DNA from: Phymatolithon calcareum
Taxonomy: Eukaryota; Rhodophyta; Florideophyceae; Hapalidiales
Direction of reading: 5' to 3'
DNA length: 64,000 nt
Assembly: GCA_977006965.1 (NCBI GenBank)
Contig: OZ345366.1
Coordinates: 2,480,001-2,544,000 of the forward strand
The notes beneath the pieces are model-generated. The model had not been told where the DNA came from. It saw only the letters and a list, made by a program, of their open reading frames with translations, and searched no databases. The translations under genes were made by a program, and so were the position numbers. Below, one piece after another: positions 41,902 to 51,172 of this stretch. Positions within the stretch are counted from its first letter, which is position 1. Each line of letters starts with the position of its first letter.

Positions 41902-42121
41902 AGCACATGTGCACGATGGTGATATGCTGACTAAATGCATTGCCGCTTCTCCGAAACGGCTCAAAGCAATAGAAGGCTTACTCATAATTCTGTAATGTAC
42001 TGAACTCCGTCCGCATATGTGCACGATGGTGATGTGCTGACTGACTGCAGTACCGCTTCTCCCGAGCGGCTCGAAGCAATCGAGGACTTATACTCTTAAT
42101 TCTGTAATATACTGAATTCTA
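41902..42121. repeat. 110-bp tandem duplication upstream of the left 8-Cys gene
   Basis: Two units starting at about 41902 and 42012 share atgtgcacgatggtgat, ctgac, cgcttctcc and taattctgtaat, with roughly 85 percent agreement by eye. They lie about 120-340 bp upstream of the ATG. Confidence 0.75.
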
Positions 42122-42304
42122 CAAATCGTGTCCTCGAACCGTAGACGTCAGTTCAGTCGAGTGGGATAAATTTAGTCGCCAAGTAACGTAGCCTTTTTTG
42201 CACGAAAGATAGCCGTATGATAATTCTGATCCGTATTGAAAAAGCCGTGTCAAAAATATTGTACGTTATTCGTGTTTGGAAGCAGTCTTCCATTTCGAAA
42301 TTAT

Positions 42305-42917
42305 GGCTACGCATCATGGTGATCATCACGCATGATGCGTGATGCTCCCTGCTAGTAGAAAGACACGGAGCGGAGGGGATACAAGGGATGCGCTGAGTCC
42401 GCAGCACCCTGTTGAAGCCTACCTGGACACCGGAAGAGCTAACAACGCTAGAAGAAGCAATGGACAGGCTTACAGATCACTGGCCGAGATCCCTGAGCAG
42501 GAACCTGGTAGAAAGAGAGAACACGTAGAGTACTGTACGCATGGTACAGCTTCTCCAGTGCTGACTAATCTCCGCCAATCTTCTGAATGCTGGCTTAATT
42601 TTGCTTCATCCAGGCGCTATGATAGAAGGCAGAAAAGCAATTGCAGTCTGTCAGCAAAATTGAAAGGTCACACTTATCATAAATTCTTCCCTGAATTGAC
42701 CATTCATTCAGTCATTTTGCCTTTTACCCTAAAGGGGATTCGATCCTTACAGTGTATTTCAAATAATTCGGCGCTAATTCGCTAAATGTCCACCAAAAGT
42801 GGTAAAATTCGCTAAATAGACATTCCGGCCAAAACTACGGCTCATCCGTTACATGGAGCACTTACAGTTGCGTTTTTTGGAGGGAAAAAAGGAAGTAGCT
42901 CCTCTACGTCCCCTACA
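42305..42917. other. Spacer sequence, left part
   Basis: Unique sequence inside the inverted duplication; the 148-codon frame 42339-42785 has no recognisable motif. Confidence 0.35.
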
Positions 42918-44401
42918 GTAACGACCACAATTAGTGCGGATTCCTAAATAGTGCGGGTTCCTAATTAGTACGTCAGATTCCAAATTAGTGTGGGCCGCAC
43001 TAATTGTTGTCTCCTCTTTTTGTTAGCGTGGATGCACTAATTAGGGTCTCTAAAATAATTTTTTTCGGAAAGGTTATATCATTCTCATGCGCTGTTTTCA
43101 ACTTGAAATCTTCCACGTACTACTGTCCACCTGACAGTAGCTTGGAAAGTCTCCTCAGATCCATTGGCACGGGCCTCTCTTTTATGTGCTGAGCATCGCT
43201 GGGTGTCTGCTTCCATGGAATTTCATTTACACTCTGCAAGGTGGTGCTGGAAATGGAGTGTCGAGTAAGGTGCTGGATACCTGAGCAGCAACTGTATTCC
43301 GAGGATATGTAAGGCACTACAGTAGCTCTCTGCACACATTTTAATCGTTTTCACACTATGTAAGGCTGTCATTATAAACCTCTGTAAAGTGCTGCATTCG
43401 AGACGCATAAGTTACCCGGAAATTAAAACAAGCAAGTTTATCTCTGCTGTCACAGTGCTATCAGCACTTCATCTACAGCAGCTCGTGTTACGTCTCCAGA
43501 AAACATAACTCCAGTTTCAAACCATCTCTTGGTAAAATCTTTATGCTTTCGCTCTTCGTTAAAACATAACTCCAGTTTTGTCCTTTTCTGTGCAAGAGAT
43601 GCATACATTACGTCAATGGTGTACTATTAATGACTTTTTGTAAGAACAATAGCGATTTGAAAAGGCATTTAAAGAGCGATACCTGAAGCCGGTCATCAGA
43701 AAAACAAAATCTCGATATTGAACATCACCTCCAGCAGTATACCGTTCTGCAATATCATCCTTCACGGTATGCTGGAAGACGAAGAAAAAGAGCTCATTGC
43801 TCTAAAAAGCCGCCTTTGGCGTATGGGCTTCGACAAGAACAATCGACCATCTCAGAAAACAAGGACAGAGTTCCCGAAGCCTCCACTGCTGTATTTGAGT
43901 TTCTGTGCAAATATCCTGGCAATACAATCGCAAGGCAATGGAAAATTCTACTCGAAATCTATGTAAGCTCGGACATTGACGGCGACTTGGAGAACACAAA
44001 GCAATGCTCCAATGCGGTCTCGGTATGGAAAACGGAGTGTGGAAAGTGTCGCAGTTGAAAAGAGAGTTGCAAGAGATTGTCCGTGAGCATAAAGTGCATT
44101 TCGAAGGGGAGCCAGTACCAGATCTTGGAGAGAAGTCCGCGAACATACAGGAAGATGTATAATTTATTCACTCGGTCGTCTTCTAATAGCAATATGTACT
44201 TTCCTTTCTTATATCTCGTCTTGCTGGCGAGAATAGTGTTTCTATAAACCTGGCGCACTAATTTTTGGTCACAACTATTAGTGCGGGTTCCTAAATAGTA
44301 TACCAGGTTCCTGAATAGTGCGGTCCACACTAATTGTTGGTTCCAGCTTGGATTTTCATGTTCCTAATTAGTGCGGTCCGCACTAATTGTGGTCATTACT
44401 G
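42918..44401. mobile_element. TA-flanked TIR element, Tc1/mariner-like, 1484 bp
   Basis: Termini CAGTAACGACCACAATTAG (42918 onward) and its complement with one mismatch (ending 44401), each next to TA (42916-42917 and 44402-44403). Inside both ends there are repeated aattagtgcgg/ttcctaa motifs. The interior has a few open stretches (43718-44160, for example LKRELQEIVREHKVHFEGE) that might be transposase remnants, but no DDE triad was seen. It lies in the spacer of the inverted duplication. Confidence 0.7.
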
Positions 44402-44403
44402 TA

Positions 44404-45786
44404 GATCCAAGATTTGTGCGAGTTCGTTAGACAAGCTCAGCTCACAATGCTCCCGCACAACTCATTCTGAAATCATGGACAAAAAGGAGCTCGTGCTGCA
44501 GATGTGCGACTACGTAAGAGCACCAACGGCCATGCAAGAAGCACTACTTGCCTTCCGACATGAGGGCCCGTCACTGCTCCTAGCGTGAACGCATCGGCCA
44601 TTTCTCACAGTCATGCGGTAGGCCCAATATCCACAAACTTGTCGAGGCGAAGCGAAAGCACATAAGCGGCTCAGTCTACGATCATCGACCTCACCGCCTT
44701 CGATAACGGAGATGCTATGAATAGTTGAGACGACGAGCTAAACCAGAGAGATTAGCACAGGCAATAATTTCTACTGTCGCATAGAATGCTCTGAGAAACG
44801 GATGAGTAGTAGCTATGGCTAGGGTGAGTATGATTTTTATCACTTTGGGTGGCTTTAGCGAATTTCCTCAATGATTTTACGCAAGCGTGCCGGCAAATCG
44901 TCTCAAGGCCTTATCGAACCAGTGTTTTTATTTTCCACTGCTCTTCTCCTATGTTTTTCTTCATTAACATTGCTCTATGCAGCATAGATGATGTGAACGA
45001 CATAATTGACTGGTTCTGCTAGCTGATCGCCAGAAAATATCAGAAATAATTTGAATAGGTGTGTTGTTCGACTTATTCGTCGCTCAAATCCCCATCTGTG
45101 ACACCAACTGTATGAGCCTTTGCTGCATGCAGCAAATTTGGACAGCGTTCAGAACAGACGCGGCATTAGACAGCAGTGGAGAAGCCGTAAAACCTTTACG
45201 CTGCGGCATGTGTACCAATAACCGTGGTGTGGTGTGCAGCAGCAGTACTAGCGCGAAGAAGATATGCGAGTACCAGGAATGGATCCATATCAGGAGCATT
45301 TAGAGGACCCCTAGATGTTGAATAATGTACACTTTGTGCAGGGCATAACACTCCCCTGCTTTGTGTAATTCGAATAGCCTACAATAAACAAACAAACCCA
45401 CGTGCAGTCCTTACACGCGATTAATCGCATATCAAGCAAAGAAAATTCACAACTTGCAGAATATCGCGACGTTTTCAAATTTTTGCTAATCGAAGAGGGC
45501 TGTCTGCCTTCTATACAGATGCTCTTAGCCTTCAGAAGACTTCTTTATTGCTCTACAGAGCTATAGACATTTTATAGAAAAGAAGGCGAACTATGAGTAA
45601 ACCAGTTATATGCGTTGTTTCGTATATAACTTCGTAATCATAGTTTATATTTTTATGATGCTCGACATTCCAGCAGGATTTTCAACAAGGACAAAAAATT
45701 CAAAAAAGGGCAATGCTGCTGTCAAAAACGTACCTTAACCTTATACAGTAAATTATGCGAAAAATCACATGCTCCATGCACGTGGG
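44404..45786. other. Spacer sequence, right part
   Basis: No gene recognised. A short Cys-containing frame (45061-45303) has no family match that I know. Confidence 0.4.
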
Positions 45787-45969
45787 ATAATTTCGAAATG
45801 GAAGACTGCTTCCAAACACGAATAACGTACAATATTTTTGACACGGCTTTTTCAATACGGATCAGAATTATCATACGGCTATCTTTCGTGCAAAAAAGGC
45901 TACGTTACTTGGCGACTAAATTTATCCCACTCGACTGAACTGACGTCTACGGTTCGAGGACACGATTTG

Positions 45970-46189
45970 TAGAATTCAGTATATTACAGAATTAAGAGTA
46001 TAAGTCCTCGATTGCTTCGAGCCGCTCGGGAGAAGCGGTACTGCAGTCAGTCAGCACATCACCATCGTGCACATATGCGGACGGAGTTCAGTACATTACA
46101 GAATTATGAGTAAGCCTTCTATTGCTTTGAGCCGTTTCGGAGAAGCGGCAATGCATTTAGTCAGCATATCACCATCGTGCACATGTGCT
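45970..46189. repeat. 110-bp tandem duplication upstream of the right 8-Cys gene
   Basis: Mirror of 41902-42121. Confidence 0.75.
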
Positions 46190-46241
46190 GACTGATGGCG
46201 TTGCTGTGACGAGGAATGCATCGTTCATCATCATTAAGTCC

Positions 46242-46247
46242 TATAAA
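46242..46247 (+). promoter_or_regulatory. TATA box of the right 8-Cys gene copy
   Basis: TATAAA in ctataaaagt, 62 bp before the ATG. The mirrored box of the left copy is at 41844-41849. Confidence 0.55.
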
Positions 46248-46308
46248 AGTGGCTAAGGACGAAGCCGACCGATGAATATCCGAACCACTTAAGTACTCAA
46301 TTGACATC

Positions 46309-46992
46309 GTGTTTACAATGTCGAGCTCCTCGGGTAAAATGTCGACCATCCATTTGTTCATCGCAGTCATCATTGCAAACGTAATTCTCGTCAACGCTAA
46401 GTGCTCGTATCTCATCCTCACCTCCGGCACATGCGAGTCTGCCGGTCATGATTCCATCTACGATTATGACACCTGCAAGTCCGCCGTTGCTGCTGTCGAA
46501 CTGAAATATACTTCGCCACGCAGAAGTCCCTACAAAGATGTCGTTTCCGGTTGTTCTGTTCGCACCGGCTCTCATCTGTTTTCCACACCTGAGGGCAAAT
46601 GCGTTCCGGGGCACCCCACTCCGCCATATATCCCTCTGCTCAACGGCAAAGCGGACTGCAAATGCTCCGTCTACCAACCCTGTGTCTGCCGACGTCGTTT
46701 CTATCGCCAGATCACTAAGAATTCGTGCGAAGCCGAAGGATATAAATCTATCTACGATCCCGTTGACTGCAAATATGCCCTTTTGGGTGTTGGACTCAAG
46801 TATGACGGAGTTACCCACAAGGGTTATCGCGATGTCGTTTCGGGTTGTTCCGTTCGCTGGAAAGGCCAGCTGTTTTCAAACCCAGAGAACAGATGCGTTC
46901 CGGGAAGTCCCACTCCGCCGTACGTCCCTCTCGTCAACGGCAAGGCCGACTGCAAATGCTCCGTTTTTCAGCCTTGCATCTGTCGCGTGTGA
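46309..46992 (+). CDS. Secreted protein with two 8-Cys domains, right copy, 227 aa
   Basis: Identical protein to the left copy, diverging from it across the 3.5-kb spacer (the two genes are transcribed away from each other). Because all six reading frames match over this stretch, the DNA itself is identical, including silent sites. Upstream there is a TATAAA at 46242-46247 and, further up, a 110-bp direct repeat. The start shown is the first ATG; the fourth and eleventh codons are also Met and the latter sits right at the signal peptide, so translation might begin there. Retention of a full ORF in both copies is expected for such a young duplication and does not by itself prove function. Confidence 0.8.
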   Translation: MFTMSSSSGKMSTIHLFIAVIIANVILVNAKCSYLILTSGTCESAGHDSIYDYDTCKSAVAAVELKYTSPRRSPYKDVVSGCSVRTGSHLFSTPEGKCVPGHPTPPYIPLLNGKADCKCSVYQPCVCRRRFYRQITKNSCEAEGYKSIYDPVDCKYALLGVGLKYDGVTHKGYRDVVSGCSVRWKGQLFSNPENRCVPGSPTPPYVPLVNGKADCKCSVFQPCICRV

Positions 46993-47961
46993 ATTGTCGC
47001 AAAAACGGCTACAGTATTTGCACGTGATCGCGATATAGGAAGTGCTTTTCTATCGACGATTGTGTTTCGCACCAAGTTTGAGATCTAGATGTGTCGCGCA
47101 TGCTGCGCTATGCTTGGCAAAATTGATTTGCTTTTTTCTTTTTGCGTCAGTGACTCCTGCAGTCCTTCGAGTAAGATCCAGAATGATTAAAGTCCAAGAG
47201 GCATAGATTTTGTTGCAAACTTGAGGTCTGCGATAACCACTGTCGAGAAGACAAGAAGCAGCGCGCTTCAGGTGGCTCCATTTCGAACACTGTCGCCTGT
47301 TTCTCATAACAAGACAGCAAATTCGTATACAGTCTCCTGTGCATGAGCGACGCTTCATACTCCAGCGCCGAGGACCAGATTTGGAATGGTATAGATGCGA
47401 TAGCACCCGAACACTGCATTGAGTCAGAAGGCAATCGAAATGAATATGAACAAGTTTTGGTCGGTTCAGTGCTCTCGTCGGAAGCGCACGGAAAGAAGTG
47501 GCGGCTGTAGACGTCGCCCAATTCCCGTTTTGGGAAACCAGCAGTCGCAAGGATCACCATGACTAACTGGTGCGTGACGACATTCTTGAAGGGCAGGTGC
47601 CCTCGCGAAGTTCTTCAACAGTGAGCGTGCGAAATGTCATAAACTCTCTTTTTCGTTCTGAACTGATCAGTGCCGTCTTGCGAGAGGATTATGACGAAAA
47701 GTCAGAGTTCCATCTAACCTTCAGTTAGGTTCTCGCAGGTGCAATGATAATTGACAAGCGGAGCTTCAATTAAACAGAAATCCAATCCTCCAGTTGGGTA
47801 GCTAGCCGCCTTTACAAGTAGCTATATTAATTTGACTCCTGGAGCACAGCGATACGTCGCCAGTGCGACTCAGACTTCGTTTATACTTTCAAGACCCTTG
47901 TTCAAGACCCTTTTAATGGAACGGGACCCTGTCCAGCATATTCCTCTCACTGGTTGTTCAA

Positions 47962-48060
47962 TCAAAGAAGAAGAAGAAGAAGAAGAGGAAATTTTTATTA
48001 TAGTGTTACCAATGCATCTGCTGACGCTTGGGGCAACACTTCTGGCGAGACACGAGGACT
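47962..48060 (-). repeat. Dispersed repeat A, truncated copy with GAA tail
   Basis: On the minus strand it contains ccccaagcgtcagcagatgc and ends in an A/T-rich stretch plus (TTC)n. It was inserted exactly where homology to the left arm ends. Confidence 0.6.
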
Positions 48061-48483
48061 CAATCAGAACCCAAAAGCTCCATTTCGCTAAAAGTGGCAG
48101 TCAGCAAAAACTCCAAAAACTACCTCTGGTCTCACAGAAGCGATCTCGAGGGGGAAAATCATATCGCTTCTATTACCACGCAGAGTATACCGTCTCTTGA
48201 CGAGCGACGGTACGCACATGGGAGTTTGCGACGTCCCAAGTCGTTTCTGCGCCGAAGCGCCATGGGCGAGTTTAGCGGCTTCCCGGGTCCGTGTTCAAGC
48301 AAAGAGCAGACTTGGAATGCGGCAACTTTTAGTCATTTCCACAATGGATGCAATGGAAGGAAAGACAGGGAAGAGCTAGGTTCTTAAGTACAGAGGGCTT
48401 CCAGGGTACACGTTGTAATTGTTCCGGTAAGAGTTGCACCAGCATACAAGATTTCATACCTTGGTATAAGCATGTACACGAAG

Positions 48484-48668
48484 AAGAGAAAATGTAGATT
48501 CTTTTTTAAAAAGAATCTGCAGATACCACCGCATCTGCTGACGCCTGGGGCAGCGTTCTAGTGCCAAGAGGCTTTGGCTGGATTCTGTCTAGAGAAGAGT
48601 TTCTTTTTCTGCTGCTGTAAACAGATTCAGTGGACTACAAAAACCCACTCGTGGTCTCCTTTGGGACG
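48484..48668 (-). repeat. Dispersed repeat A, longer copy
   Basis: Continuous copy of the family with gtgccaagaggctttggctg intact; it shows the empty site of the MITE at 20446-20772. Confidence 0.65.
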
Positions 48669-48841
48669 TCGAGGGGGATATTTTATGATTTTATTTTGAG
48701 AGCTCCTAAAGCCTCACCTTGAAGTAATGGGGCAGCTCTTGTGATATTCTTTAAGCTAAAGTCCTCTGGCTACTCAAATCGTTCTTGATTCGTAATTCTC
48801 TCCCAACAAGAACTCCTGTGAGTCTCTTGCATTCAAACTCT

Positions 48842-49239
48842 TCTTCTTCTTCTTCTTTAATGCAGGTTTCGGAGTTGTCGAACAACTCCCCATCCTTACG
48901 GCTACAGTAGACTTTGACAGATACGAGTGGTATTTGACGTCACAACAGCTCTAAGCCGCACAAAGTGCAGAGCTTCGGGGAGCATAACATCTAAATCTCT
49001 AACCAGCCAACCTTCAGCCGCCGTTCTTCAAAGGGATGACCCGGGTTGGAAACCATTTAGGATGCTCACGGTAGCTGGTCATCTCGTTACCTTCTTTCAA
49101 CTCCTTCTGTCCTCTATCCCAGTTTCCTTGAGCATTGCGGCACACCACTCAGGGCGGAATCCGTGTACTTCCAAACTACAAGAAGGTGATAGTCTTCTCC
49201 CATGGGTATGCCGGAGCACAGCTCTTGCCATTTCAAAAA
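48842..49239 (-). mobile_element. LINE 3' fragment with GAA tail
   Basis: Nearly identical, in reverse complement, to 57240-57621. On the minus strand it ends gaaacctgcattaaagaaga, a GAA-repeat tail typical of non-LTR elements. The fragment includes dispersed repeat D. No conserved coding motif remains. Confidence 0.7.
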
Positions 49240-50279
49240 GGACGCATATTTTCAGTGTCTCTAATTCTCGCGTCTGTGTCACTAATCGCAGAAAAGACAT
49301 TTCAGTGTCACTATTTTGCAAAATGACACGTCAGTGTCACTAATCTAAAAAAACAGTGCCTTGGTGTCACTATTTTCCAAAAATGTCATCTCAGTGTCAC
49401 TAATCTTGCAAACGGATCGACCATGTCACTAAAAATTACAGAAGAAACCAGAAATGTACAATTTTCGGGAAATAGTTGTTGCAAAGTCTATTCATCTTGT
49501 AAAAATTTGGCAAGGATTAATACTCCTTGCCGAGTCCACGTTTCGCAAGCTCCAGGCGTTGTGCACACGGGTTTTGAGAATCTATATGATACTCATAGGG
49601 TGGTAATGTTTATCTTTGTAACGGTCTAATCACGACAAAGTCGAATTGGCCCATAACGTAGATAAATCGGGCCAAAGAGAAACTTTTGCAGTAGTGTTCT
49701 GTGGTCAATGGTAAAGCTCTCGCAAAACCGCAGGCATGATTAATGGCTCGGAACAGTCAACTTATGCAATAAGCTCAAGTTTTCCTCGGGAATGATCTGC
49801 TCCATAAAACTGAAGGCCTGCAGTTTATTGGAGCAGAGTATTCCCCATGAAATCTTGAGCTCCAGCTAAATTAAGGCGCTATAAGACGGCAAACTGTACC
49901 AGTAGTTAGTGTACACCTCGTCCAGCTTCATATCGATAGCAGTCGCGAGAATTTCCTTGCTTGGCGATAATTTCCCGGTTTCTCGGTTGTCCATTTCCTT
50001 TGTGTAGGAGCAAGGAGTGCTTTCTGTAAGTTCCGAGGCATGTACAGTACTGCAGCTGCACCAACAGCAGGCTCTATATGCGACCGTAATCACGACTGCA
50101 TTCAAAAATGCATTCGCGTTCAGCATTCGATGTGTGTAGTATAACGAAAATCTATTCACATGATCAGCATTGATATTTTCGAAAAGTTTTCTGAAACTTT
50201 TCCCAAGGAGCATAATTATGTCTTTTTGAGTTGCTCTTAGTGACACAGACGTGAAAATTAGTGACAGGGAAAATATTTA
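49240..50279. mobile_element. 1040-bp insertion with 41-bp imperfect TIRs and 13-bp flanking duplication
   Basis: gccatttcaaaaa lies at 49227-49239 and 50280-50292, and the relative at 57240 (minus) has one copy, so the empty site is known. Near both ends there is an inverted block resembling cgtctgtgtcactaa, and the left end has about five spaced tgtcactaat motifs (49250-49440). A 126-codon minus-strand frame (49866-50246) is not recognised. The duplication is longer than usual for DNA transposons (MULE: 9 bp). Confidence 0.6.
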
Positions 50280-50292
50280 GCCATTTCAAAAA

Positions 50293-50520
50293 ACCATGCC
50301 TTGGAGCGCGGAAAAATTCCTGAGGCTCGGTCTATACAGACGTTTTCGTGCCCGTGCTGTGCCCGTTTTGCTTCAATTTACTACAGTAAATTGAAGCAAA
50401 TTGGCAAAATGCTGTGGCTATCCATACGCCGAACGGGAGAATTTTTCGTTCGGCGACAGTCTGTCATTGCTGTACGCAATCGCTGCTGGAACGTTACAGT
50501 ATTAACTTGAAGTTAGCCTC
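50293..50520. repeat. Continuation of the interrupted repeat
   Basis: Matches the minus strand near 57215-57235 and, in part, the reverse complement of 54306-54362 (gcaaaacgggcacagcacgg). It includes a hairpin around 50388-50402 (ttgcttcaatttac / gtaaattgaagcaa). Confidence 0.45.
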
Positions 50521-50752
50521 GTACTCATGAGTCGTACAATACATCCGGCAATACCAAAAACATGTATGTCCACTAGCGACGCCGCCTGTCGTACACTCCT
50601 CGCGAAATGGACGCTACGAGATGGGCAGCACCACGCAAAGGCATGTCACGCTGTTTCACATGCTGTCGGTGATAGACCGCTATCGAATCAAGTCGACGGC
50701 GTTATCAGGGATGCTACAGATGTCAATCGCCCTGATTCTGTCAATGAGCAAA

Positions 50753-51061
50753 TCAATCCCGAGAGTGATGGTGGCGAACGAGGCGAAGAAGTTTAAAAAA
50801 GACAGGCCTTTCCATCCTGAAACATCGCTTGAATTCCGCGTTATTGAGTGAAAAGAAATGACTTCCGGTGCCGTCTTCTCGATGCGCAGCGCATTTCATC
50901 GTACATGTAGTGCCTTTCAACATACTGCTCTCAGATAGCTCGAAGAGCAGAACGAGGAGCGTGCCGAGGAGGGCGAGGTGCCATTTCAAATCTCCGCTCA
51001 TTGCTTGCATACATGCTCCTGCGCAGCGACTGAGTTGGTGGTGGGCTGGCACGTTTGGCAT
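50753..51061 (-). pseudogene. Possible Harbinger-type transposase N-terminal remnant
   Basis: The frame ends with NNAEFKRCFRMERPVFFKLL, a pattern seen before the helix-turn-helix of PIF/Harbinger transposases. The catalytic part is missing, since downstream frames are broken. The hydrophobic stretch near residue 30 does not fit that family, so the call is tentative. Confidence 0.25.
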
Positions 51062-51172
51062 GGGGTATTCAAGCGGTTGTCAATACTCTTATACTCTTGA
51101 CAGCAGGTGTAAGGCCACAATTTGGCGCCATTTGCCCGTATGATGAGCGGGCACGGGCACAGAACCTCCTTC

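Larger units (their letters stand above)
36050..42304. repeat. Left arm of the large inverted duplication
   Basis: Mirror image of 45787-47955. From the inner end (42304) out to about 39872 the arms agree almost base for base once the 658-bp insert is removed; further out they differ by many substitutions, and the left arm also holds the 565-bp insert, an extra piece of about 118 bp near 38896-39010, and the LINE. Confidence 0.9.
45787..47955. repeat. Right arm of the large inverted duplication
   Basis: Uninterrupted counterpart of the left arm. Coordinates mirror as left + right = 88091 between 40739 and 42304. The spacer between arms is about 3.5 kb. It stops where a repeat A copy begins (47962). 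Confidence 0.9.

Noticed and set aside
46538-47038. Second same-strand frame of 166 codons over the 8-Cys gene (mirror 41053-41553)
   Set aside because: Overlaps the gene in another frame; the gene has a signal peptide and a perfect repeated Cys pattern whereas this frame has neither.
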